A stretch of 64,000 nt of DNA from Rhizobacter sp. Root1221. Its GTDB lineage: Bacteria > Pseudomonadota > Gammaproteobacteria > Burkholderiales > Burkholderiaceae_C. The notes under the pieces are model-generated. The model had not been told where the DNA came from, did no database searches, and saw nothing but the letters and a program-made list of their open reading frames with translations. Each line of letters begins with the position of its first letter. Within the stretch, counting starts at the first letter, position 1. Positions 22,266 to 29,214 of the stretch are shown here, piece by piece. The stretch is from the NCBI RefSeq assembly GCF_001425785.1, contig NZ_LMDI01000016.1:43417-107416 (forward strand). The letters run 5' to 3'. Position numbers and translations under genes: made by a program.

Positions 22266-22758
22266 CGGAGACCTCCTTGTTGTGTCGAGATCCGTTTATA
22301 TCGTCGGCCTCGCGGCGCCGCTTCTCCGAAACTGCTGTGATGAGGTCGGGCCGCTGCGCGGCGCCCACGATGCAGGCGGGTACCCGGTCGAGCCCCTGGG
22401 CCGAGGCGGCCGCACGCGTGCGGATCGCGCTCGGGCTGTCGCCCGTGATGTCGCGGAAAGTGCGCCCGAACGTGCCCAGGCTCTGCCAGCCGGTCTGGAA
22501 GGCGATGTCGGTGATGGGCTGGTCGGTGTCGCGGAGCAGGGCCGTGGCCCGCTCGATGCGCCGCGTGAGCAGGTAGCGGTGCGGCGGGATGCCGAAGGCC
22601 TGCTTGAACGACCGCGCGAAGTGGGCTTCGGAGACGTCGCTCACACGCGCCAGCCGCTCGATGGGCCAGTCCTCGTGCGAAGCGGCGTCCATCCGGTCCT
22701 TGGCGCGCAGCAGGCGGCGCAGCAGGGCGGGGTCCTGGGTGATGGGGTCGTCGCTCAC
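22153..22758 (-). CDS. AraC-family transcription regulator
   Basis: About 201 aa from a GTG at 22758. The HTH pair is clear: WPIERLARVSDVSEAHFARSF and ITDIAFQTGWQSLGTFGRTF. The HTH lies near the start, so there is no large sensory domain. After residue about 130 the frame runs on as low-complexity sequence over the start of the VOC gene. This tail is either a real overlapping extension or the result of a lost stop codon. It probably regulates the adjacent VOC and DUF1801 genes; inference from adjacency. Confidence 0.78.
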   Translation of the reverse strand: MSDDPITQDPALLRRLLRAKDRMDAASHEDWPIERLARVSDVSEAHFARSFKQAFGIPPHRYLLTRRIERATALLRDTDQPITDIAFQTGWQSLGTFGRTFRDITGDSPSAIRTRAAASAQGLDRVPACIVGAAQRPDLITAVSEKRRREADDINGSRHNKEVSDESRCSSGGPVRPRSGRSARVLRRQARVSRPHGRGQW

Positions 22759-22817
22759 GTCGGCAGGCTCGTCATGGGTCAGCCCGTCACTGTAGCGCCT
22801 GCCGGCCGCCTTGCCCC

Positions 22818-23486
22818 TCAGGCCTTGCGCGTGGCCTTCGCGGTGGGCCGCCGCTTGCCGTCGCCCGACGCCGCGGCACGAGGTGTCAGGTCGCCCGCCC
22901 CACTGGCCTGCTCCAGCCACTGCAGCGTGTCGACGTGCGACATGAACGCGTCGAGGTACTCCGGCGACAGGTCGTGCATCGCCTGCAGCGCGCGGTTCAC
23001 CACGTGCGACGAGTTGAGCGGGCCGGCCAGCGCCGGCACATGGGCCAGGGCCTGCCGCAGGCGGTGTTCCGCACGCAGCCGCGACCAGGTGCCCTTGAAC
23101 GCCGTCATCGCTTTCAGCGGCCGCAGCGGTGCGGTGCGCGACAGCGGCACCTCGGGCTGGCGGGCGGCCGCGGCGGCCGACCGCACGGGCGTCGCGGCCG
23201 ATCGGCCCAGGCGGTCCACCAGGGCGGTCAGTGCGGCCAGCGCACTTCGGCCCATGGCGGGCTCGCCGGGCGCCGCGCCGGCCTCGGCCTTGGGCACCGC
23301 GTGCCGGGCCATCAAGGCCTCGACACGCTGCACCAGCAACCCGCGGGCTTCGCCCTCCAACGTCGCCGCGCGGCGCGCCAGGGCCTCGATGACACCGAAC
23401 GCCACGGGGTCGGCCGTGGCCGCGCCCTGCGCGCGCCAGGCGGCCACCGCCCCCACGGGATCGGCCACCGTGTCGTTGGCGCTCAT
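22818..23486 (-). CDS. DUF2894 protein, fourth gene of stator-like operon
   Basis: 222 aa, soluble, helical and basic. The C-terminal half (KGTWSRLRAEHRLRQALAHV, SHVVNRALQAMHDLSPEYLD) matches DUF2894, a family without known function. The last 25 residues are Lys/Arg/Ala-rich and may bind nucleic acid or membranes. Its ATG overlaps the OmpA-domain gene stop by ATGA. It is the last gene of a four-gene set in which every junction has the same overlap, so it very likely works with the channel pair encoded upstream. Confidence 0.8.
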   Translation of the reverse strand: MSANDTVADPVGAVAAWRAQGAATADPVAFGVIEALARRAATLEGEARGLLVQRVEALMARHAVPKAEAGAAPGEPAMGRSALAALTALVDRLGRSAATPVRSAAAAARQPEVPLSRTAPLRPLKAMTAFKGTWSRLRAEHRLRQALAHVPALAGPLNSSHVVNRALQAMHDLSPEYLDAFMSHVDTLQWLEQASGAGDLTPRAAASGDGKRRPTAKATRKA

Positions 23487-24118
23487 GTCGCCTTGGGCCG
23501 CGGCGTGGGTGCCATCTCGACACGCCGGTTGAGTGCCCGGCCCGCGGCTTCGGCGTTCGAGGCCACGGGTTGCTCGGCCCCGAAGGCCGCGGCGAACACC
23601 GCGGGCGATGGCACCCCCTCCTCGATCAGCGCACGGGTCACGGTGAGCGCGCGCTGGGCGGAGAGCTCCCAGTTGTCGGCGAACTTCGCGCGGCCGGTGT
23701 CGCGCACCTGCCGGTCGTCGGTGAACCCGCTCACCATCAGCACCTCGTCGCGCGCGGCCAGGTAGGCAGCCAGTGGCCCGGCCAGGGTCTTCAGGAGTTG
23801 CCGCCCTTCGGGCTGCAGCTCGGCCGAGTTGAGGGCGAACAGCACGCTGCCGCTGATGGCGATGCGGCCGTTGGCCAGGGTCACGCGGCCCGCCGCGAGC
23901 GGAATGGCCAGGGCGCGCTCCAGCGCAGCGGTGCGCTGCGCCGCGGCCTGGCGCTGCTTCACCTCGGCCTGCAGCCGTTCGGCCAGGTCGAGCTGCATGC
24001 CCATCACGCACACCAGGATCAGCACGAAGGCCCCCAGCAGCCCGGCCATCAGGTCGCCGAAGACGGCCCACACCGGCGTGGCCGAATCGAGGCTGTCGTC
24101 CAGCTCGTCGTGGGTCAT
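23483..24118 (-). CDS. MotB/ZorB-like OmpA-domain protein
   Basis: 211 aa. One membrane helix near residues 16-42 contains VFGDLMAGLLGAFVLILV, closely resembling the MotB plug helix with its proton-binding aspartate (here Asp22). A coiled linker follows (LAERLQAEVKQRQAAAQ), then an OmpA peptidoglycan-binding domain: LFALNSAELQPEGRQLL near 92, VSGFTDDRQV near 128, and NRRVEM at the end. This is the architecture of MotB, ZorB and related stator anchors. Overlaps its upstream partner (24115-24118) and downstream DUF2894 gene by ATGA. Not a flagellar motB: no flagellar genes are near. Confidence 0.88.
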   Translation of the reverse strand: MTHDELDDSLDSATPVWAVFGDLMAGLLGAFVLILVCVMGMQLDLAERLQAEVKQRQAAAQRTAALERALAIPLAAGRVTLANGRIAISGSVLFALNSAELQPEGRQLLKTLAGPLAAYLAARDEVLMVSGFTDDRQVRDTGRAKFADNWELSAQRALTVTRALIEEGVPSPAVFAAAFGAEQPVASNAEAAGRALNRRVEMAPTPRPKAT

Positions 24119-26202
24119 GCGGGATCGGCCTCCACAGGCACCCGGGTGAGCTGCTGCAGGTCCTCGAAGATCTGCTTTTGCGAACCGAGCGTCAGGTCGA
24201 CGATCTCGCGCGCTTGCGCCACGTAGTAGGCCAGTTGTTCGTCACTGCGCGCCATCGTGTGGCCAAGCGCGGACTCGATGCGCTCCAGCTGAGCGATCAT
24301 CTGCTCGCTGCTGCGGCTGAACAGCTGCACGGCCAGGCCGAAGCCTTCGCCCAGGCTCGCCACCTCGGCGGCGCCGCCGGTCACCTGCGCGGCCACGGTC
24401 TGCAGCGTGCGCGACTCGGCCGCCACGGTGTCGGCGAACCGTGCGCCCACGCGGTCCAGCACGTCGGTGGTGGTGTTCACCAGCGTGTCGATGGCGGCGC
24501 GCTGTTCGGTGCTGGCGTGGTTGACGGCGTCGAGCAGGCCTGCCAGCGTGGCCATCAGGCGGTTGCGTTCGTCCAGTGCGGCGTTGTCGCGCACCAGGCT
24601 GTCGCTGAGCGCATGGCGCAGTTCGCCGATGACCTCGGCGGCGGCCCGCGGCGCCTCGGAGGCCGCCTGCACCAGCCGCGTGATCTCGCCGATGGTGGCG
24701 CGTGCATGCGCCTCGGCCTGTGCGGCGATGGCCTGCGCGGTGTGCTCCAGCGTCGTGCAGATCTGCTGCTGGCGTTCGGCCACCGTGGCGCCATCCTGCA
24801 GGGCCTGTTGCTGAAGCGTCCGGGTGACGCCGGCCAAACCATCCTGGAACGCAGCCAGTCGCGTCTGTTCGCGCGCCGCTGCGGCAGCGTCCCAGGCCAC
24901 ATGGGCATCGGCCACGCTCTTCAGCAACGAGGCCGCTTGCTGCTCGAACCCGGCCACCGTGGCGGACCAGGCCTCGCGCGTGTGCGCCGACAGCACCTCG
25001 TTGCCCTGCCGCTGCTGGGCCAGCGCCTCGCCCCACGACGCGGACCACTGGTCGGCGCTGCGGTCCAGGCGCGCGGCCACGCCGTCCAGCAGCGTGGTGG
25101 AGCGCTGTTCGAAGGTTGCCGCGAAACGGTCCATGCCGGCGTGCAAGCCCTGCGTCACCGCCTCGCTGTGGCGCTGCTGGTCCGCCAGGGCGGCCTGCCA
25201 GCGCTCGGCCAGCGTGGTGGTGGTGGTGTCGAGGCGCGCCGTCACGCCGTCGAGCTGCTGCTGCACCGCGGCGGTGAGCGTGTGGCGCAAGGTGGTGGCT
25301 TCGCTGGTCAAGCCGGCCATCGTGGCCTGGACCGCGGGTTCGATGGCGGCACTGGCCAGGCGTGCGCTGTCGGTGAGGCTGGCCCTCAGCGTCCGGTCCA
25401 CGGACTCGGCCAGCCCCGTGTAGGCGCGCTGGGCCTCGCCCTGGAACTCGGCTTGGCTGGCGATCAGCCGGTCGTGCAGGGCCAGGCCCTGGCGTTCCAT
25501 CTGCACCACGAGGCCCTGCAGCTGGGTCACGAGTGCCGGCATCACCTCGGCCTGCGCCTGCAGCAGGCGCAGCGATTCCTCGCGCTGGTGCGCGCGCGAG
25601 AAACCCCGCAACGTGGTCGCTATGCGCGCATCCAGCTGCAGGCCCGTGCGCTGCCGCTCGCGCCGCGCGAGCGCTGACATCAGCCCCAGCATCGCCGAGG
25701 CCGCCACCCCCGCCACCGAGGTGCCGAAGGCCAGGCCCAGGCCCTTCACCGGTGCGGCAAGCGACGCGCGGATGGCGTCCACGTCGGTGGCGTTCTCGAG
25801 CGCGAGGCCCGTGCCCTTGAGCGTCACCACCATGCCGAGGAACGTGCCCAGCATGCCCAGCAGCACCAGCAGGCCGGCCAGGTAGGGCGTGAGCGATGGG
25901 CCGGGCAGCGCCACCCGCTCACCCTCCACGCGCAGCCGCACCGTGTGCTGCAGGCTCGGGTGCAACGGCGCGAGCCAGGTGCCCAGGGCCGCCGGAGGTT
26001 CGTGGGCCGCGCCCACCACCCGCGCGAGGCTGGTGGTGGCCTGCTGGAAGTGGTGCAGTTCCAGCGCCCCCATCAAGAAGAAGGCGCCGATGAGCAGCAC
26101 CAGCGCCAAGGCGAGCAGGTTGCCGGGGAAGTAGCCCGCGCCCACCCAGGCGATGGCCGCCAGGCCCACCGCGAAGGCGGCGTGATGAAGTGATCTGTTC
26201 AT
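24115..26202 (-). CDS. DUF802 protein: MotA/ExbB-like channel with long coiled tail
   Basis: 695 aa. Membrane helices lie near residues 7-45 (two), 103-130 and 150-175. PYLAGLLVLLGMLGTFLGMV and GLGLAFGTSVAGVAASAMLG match the third and fourth helices of MotA/TolQ/ExbB proton channels. From about 190 to 680 the protein is a continuous helical coiled coil with repeated DUF802-like blocks (for example LDGVTARLDTTTTTLAERW and LDGVAARLDRSADQWSASW). A channel with a giant cytoplasmic tail is the ZorA layout of the Zorya defence system. Paired with a MotB-like gene. I start at ATG 26202 because it forms the ATGA overlap and precedes the first helix. Confidence 0.86.
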   Translation of the reverse strand: MNRSLHHAAFAVGLAAIAWVGAGYFPGNLLALALVLLIGAFFLMGALELHHFQQATTSLARVVGAAHEPPAALGTWLAPLHPSLQHTVRLRVEGERVALPGPSLTPYLAGLLVLLGMLGTFLGMVVTLKGTGLALENATDVDAIRASLAAPVKGLGLAFGTSVAGVAASAMLGLMSALARRERQRTGLQLDARIATTLRGFSRAHQREESLRLLQAQAEVMPALVTQLQGLVVQMERQGLALHDRLIASQAEFQGEAQRAYTGLAESVDRTLRASLTDSARLASAAIEPAVQATMAGLTSEATTLRHTLTAAVQQQLDGVTARLDTTTTTLAERWQAALADQQRHSEAVTQGLHAGMDRFAATFEQRSTTLLDGVAARLDRSADQWSASWGEALAQQRQGNEVLSAHTREAWSATVAGFEQQAASLLKSVADAHVAWDAAAAAREQTRLAAFQDGLAGVTRTLQQQALQDGATVAERQQQICTTLEHTAQAIAAQAEAHARATIGEITRLVQAASEAPRAAAEVIGELRHALSDSLVRDNAALDERNRLMATLAGLLDAVNHASTEQRAAIDTLVNTTTDVLDRVGARFADTVAAESRTLQTVAAQVTGGAAEVASLGEGFGLAVQLFSRSSEQMIAQLERIESALGHTMARSDEQLAYYVAQAREIVDLTLGSQKQIFEDLQQLTRVPVEADPA

Positions 26203-26861
26203 GTCGGTTGGTGCGTGCGAAGTGTGTCCAGCAGGCCCTGCGCCGGCAGCAGCCGGTGCGCCAGTTCGGCCTGCAGCACGTGGTCCATGTCGGCCTGGAA
26301 GGTGTCCGGCCAGCGGGTGTGGTCGTCGCCTGCGGCGCGTGCCATCCGTTCGAAGTGCGCCTGCAGGCGCAGCGGCACGAGGCCCAGCAGGCCCCGTTCC
26401 TGCGCGGCGAGCGCGTGGTCCAGCACGGCGTCGATGGCGGCCAGGCGCGCAAGCGCGGGCGAGCGCCGCGACAGCGCATCGCGCAGCCGCTGGCGCAGCG
26501 CGCCAATGGCGTCCTGCATCGCCTGTTGTTGGGCGTTGCAGTGGCGGCGGTACGGGCCGAAGTCGGTCGGGCTCGACGCGGGTTCGCGGGGGCCTGCGGC
26601 GATGGACGCCTGCAGGGCCGCGCACACACGCTGGAAGTCCGCCTCCTCGCCGCCCTGCCCATGCGGCTGCCCGAGGGCCGTTGCAGGTGGACCGGCGTTC
26701 AACGCCGCGGACAGCGAGATGGCATCGGCCCAGCCGAGCCACTGGCCCAGGCGCTCGGCAAATGCCGGGCGGTTTTCCGCGGGTGGGGCGTCCGCCAGGC
26801 GAGCCAGGAGGCGGGTGAGTTCCGAACCGGCGACGCCCGGGCTGTGTGACCCGTGCAGCAT
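26199..26861 (-). CDS. DUF3348 protein, first gene of stator-like operon
   Basis: 220 aa, soluble and mostly helical. Segments such as SELTRLLARLADAPP at the start, DFGPYRRHCNAQQQAMQDAI near 105, and RWPDTFQADMDHVLQAELAHRL near the end match DUF3348, which has no assigned function. It heads the operon and overlaps the DUF802 gene by ATGA. The divergent NLP gene starts 122 bases away, so the operon promoter should lie in 26862-26983; no clear -35/-10 was seen there. Confidence 0.8.
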   Translation of the reverse strand: MLHGSHSPGVAGSELTRLLARLADAPPAENRPAFAERLGQWLGWADAISLSAALNAGPPATALGQPHGQGGEEADFQRVCAALQASIAAGPREPASSPTDFGPYRRHCNAQQQAMQDAIGALRQRLRDALSRRSPALARLAAIDAVLDHALAAQERGLLGLVPLRLQAHFERMARAAGDDHTRWPDTFQADMDHVLQAELAHRLLPAQGLLDTLRTHQPT

Positions 26862-26983
26862 GAAAGCCAGTCGAAGGTTCCGTGAAAGGACGGGCAGTTT
26901 ACTACGGCCACGCCAGCCGCTTCACGCCATTGACATGCGGCACGGTCAGCATCGGCGCCTTCTCCAACCCCAGAGAGACACCC

Positions 26984-27766
26984 ATGCTTCGCCAACTCGG
27001 TTTCACCGCCCTCGGCCTGCTGCTGGCCACCGCCGCCCTCGCAGACGACTTCTACCGGCTCGACGCCGCGTGGCCGGCCGGCGTCGACATCAGCGCCACC
27101 TACCCGGTGTTCGACTTCGATGGCGACAGCTGCCTGCCGAGCGCCGGCATCAGCCGCCAGGGTCAGCAGAACGGTGGCCTCGCCGCGTCGGGCAGCATCA
27201 CCGGCGGCTGCCGCGCCGGCAGTTTCCTGAACACGTCCAACACCTTGCACCGGCACGCCTGCGTGCGCAGCGGTGGCGACATCTACTGCGGCCACTTCTA
27301 CGCGCTGTACTTCCTGAAGGACCAAGCCACGGTGTTCGGCGGCGGGCACCGCCACGACTGGGAACACGCGGCCATCTGGACGAAGAACGGCGTGGTCACC
27401 CACGGTGGCTACAGCGCCCACGGCAAGCTGTACAACCAGGACGCGGCCACGCTGGACAAGCAGGACGGCCATGTGAAGATCGTGTATCACAAGGACGGCG
27501 CGACGACCCATGCGATGCGGTTCGCAGGCGCGGGTGAAGTGGCCGAGAACGCCTATGGGCAGTTCGTAACCCCCACCATCGTCAGCTGGCAGGTGCTGTG
27601 GGGCGATGGGCTGGGCAACGCACAGATGCGCGCCAAGCTCAACGGGTTCGACTACGGCTCCGCCACGATCCCGCTGCGCGACAACAACTTCCTCGACAAC
27701 CTCAACACCTACAAGCCGGGCGCGTATCCGGCGTTCACGGCGGCGAGCCTGGATTCGGCCGGCTGA
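26984..27766 (+). CDS. Nep1-like protein (NLP, NPP1 family), secreted
   Basis: 260 aa. Signal peptide MLRQLGFTALGLLLATAALA, then a mature NPP1 domain. The defining heptapeptide GHRHDWE is present intact near residues 120-126, followed by HAAIW. NLPs bind plant glycosylinositol phosphorylceramides and lyse eudicot membranes; the Asp, His and Glu of the heptapeptide hold the metal. AGAGAGACA upstream gives the start. A gene for a secreted RNase T2 follows 65 bases later on the same strand. The presence of an NLP suggests a plant-associated or plant-debris lifestyle; inference. Confidence 0.93.
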   Translation: MLRQLGFTALGLLLATAALADDFYRLDAAWPAGVDISATYPVFDFDGDSCLPSAGISRQGQQNGGLAASGSITGGCRAGSFLNTSNTLHRHACVRSGGDIYCGHFYALYFLKDQATVFGGGHRHDWEHAAIWTKNGVVTHGGYSAHGKLYNQDAATLDKQDGHVKIVYHKDGATTHAMRFAGAGEVAENAYGQFVTPTIVSWQVLWGDGLGNAQMRAKLNGFDYGSATIPLRDNNFLDNLNTYKPGAYPAFTAASLDSAG

Positions 27767-27831
27767 TCGATCGAACCCGCTAGCATCCTCCCCCAACGGC
27801 CCCACCCCGGTGGCCGAGACATGAGGCACTG

Positions 27832-28839
27832 ATGGCGAAGACATCCCCCTGGGTCCTGCTGGCCGGCCTGGCCTGGGCCACCGTGGCGGGCGCGAGCGAG
27901 CCCGCGTCCGGTTCGTTCGTGGCGGCCCAGTCGTGCGAGGCCTACCAGTCCATGCGCAAGCAGACCAACCCGGGCGGTGTACGGGTGCAGCCCGGCGTCG
28001 CCTACCCGGTGCGCGAAGCGAACGGCCCGGGGCGGGAATGGTTGCGCGTGGAGGTGCCGGGGGCCAGCGAACCCTTGCGGTGGGTGCGGGCCGACTGCGG
28101 CAAGGCGTCCGGCACGTCGGCCAGCACGTCGACCGCGCCGCCCGCCCGTCAATCGACACGCACGCCGGCCGGCGCCCAGTGCAGCATCGCCGGCCAGCAG
28201 GACAGCTACGTGCTCGCCATGTCCTGGCAGCCCGGCTTCTGCGAACACGTGAAGTACGAAGGCCGCAAGCCCGAGTGCGATCGCATGGCGGAAGGCCGGC
28301 TGGTTGTGTCGCACCTCACGCTGCACGGGCTGTGGCCGAACCGGCAGGCCTGCGGCACACGCTACGGCAGCTGTGGGGGTGCCGCGCTCGACCTGCGGCC
28401 CGACACGGTGGACTACATCCAGCCCTGGATGCCGAACTTCTTCTTCGAGCAGGCCTTCGGCCGGTACGAGTGGAACAAGCACGGCACCTGCGCGTCGATG
28501 GACGACGACACCTACTTCCGCCGGGCGGTGGACGCCGTGAAGACGATCGACCGCTCGGCCGCAGGCCAGTACATCGCGGCGAACGTGGGCAAGGCCATCT
28601 CGCGGAAGGCGTTCGACGAGCGGGTGCGCGCCGACACGGGCCGGACCGACGCGGTGAACGCGATCACCCTGCTGTGCACCAACAAGCACCTGTACGAGGT
28701 TCGGGTGCAGTTGCCGGTGGACTTCAAGGAAGGGGGCTCGCTGAACGACCTGCTGGGCGCCACGCTGCCGCCGCACCCGTCCGACGACAGGAAGGCGTGC
28801 CGGGGCGACGAGATCCTGATCGAGGCGAGCGGGCGCTGA
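27832..28839 (+). CDS. Secreted ribonuclease T2
   Basis: 335 aa. Signal peptide to about residue 22; an SH3-like or linker segment to about 115 including a Ser/Thr/Pro-rich stretch; then an RNase T2 domain. Both catalytic motifs are visible: CAS I in LTLHGLWP near residues 163-170, and CAS II in YEWNKHGTC near 213-221, giving the two catalytic histidines. It degrades RNA without base specificity, in the periplasm or outside. It may share transcription with the NLP gene upstream; together they would be a small set of exported hydrolytic or toxic proteins. Confidence 0.92.
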   Translation: MAKTSPWVLLAGLAWATVAGASEPASGSFVAAQSCEAYQSMRKQTNPGGVRVQPGVAYPVREANGPGREWLRVEVPGASEPLRWVRADCGKASGTSASTSTAPPARQSTRTPAGAQCSIAGQQDSYVLAMSWQPGFCEHVKYEGRKPECDRMAEGRLVVSHLTLHGLWPNRQACGTRYGSCGGAALDLRPDTVDYIQPWMPNFFFEQAFGRYEWNKHGTCASMDDDTYFRRAVDAVKTIDRSAAGQYIAANVGKAISRKAFDERVRADTGRTDAVNAITLLCTNKHLYEVRVQLPVDFKEGGSLNDLLGATLPPHPSDDRKACRGDEILIEASGR

Positions 28840-28971
28840 GCGGCCTAGGCCGGCTGGCCGCCACGCCCCAACTTGGGGCCAACCCGCACCGCGACGACGC
28901 AGCCCTGGGCCGCCCACGGCCGAAAGACGTGCATTCCCCGCTGCCAACCCACCGCCAGAGGCTAAAAACGG

Positions 28972-28988
28972 TGGCATGGACGTTGCAT
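28972..28988 (+). promoter_or_regulatory. Sigma-54 promoter for nirBD
   Basis: TGGCATGGACGTTGCAT: GG and GC are separated by exactly 10 bases and both flanks fit the TGGCAYR-N4-TTGCW consensus. A start near 28998 would give a leader of about 217 bases before nirB. RpoN-dependent transcription through NtrC is usual for nitrite and nitrate assimilation; the activator site was not identified. Confidence 0.8.
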
Positions 28989-29036
28989 ACAGGTGTCCCG
29001 TCCGGCGGTGACGCTGCCCCCGGACTGATGAAACCC

Positions 29037-29054
29037 TCCGCTAATGATGGCGGA
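29037..29054 (+). promoter_or_regulatory. ANTAR-type hexaloop hairpin in nirB leader
   Basis: TCCGC-T-AATGAT-G-GCGGA: a six-pair stem closed by T-G, with a six-base loop having A at position 1 and G at position 4, the signature of RNAs bound by ANTAR proteins such as NasR and EutV. A second hexaloop and a T-rich terminator were not found in this leader. Confidence 0.6.
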
Positions 29055-29214
29055 ACCCTGGACGAACCCTGGCCCACGTGGCCGCTCGTCCGGTTGTTCC
29101 AACCCACACCCGTGGTTCCGCGGAGGGTGCGTTGTGTCGTCTGCCCTGAGGGTGGCCGAGGCACAGTGCCCTGCACCCAGTTCCCGCGCCGCCCGGATTC
29201 TTGCAGGATCAGAC

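Noticed and set aside
29000..29025. First hairpin of the nirB leader as a partner hexaloop
   Set aside because: GTCCGG/CCGGAC pairs, but the apical loop is five bases without the A1/G4 pattern.
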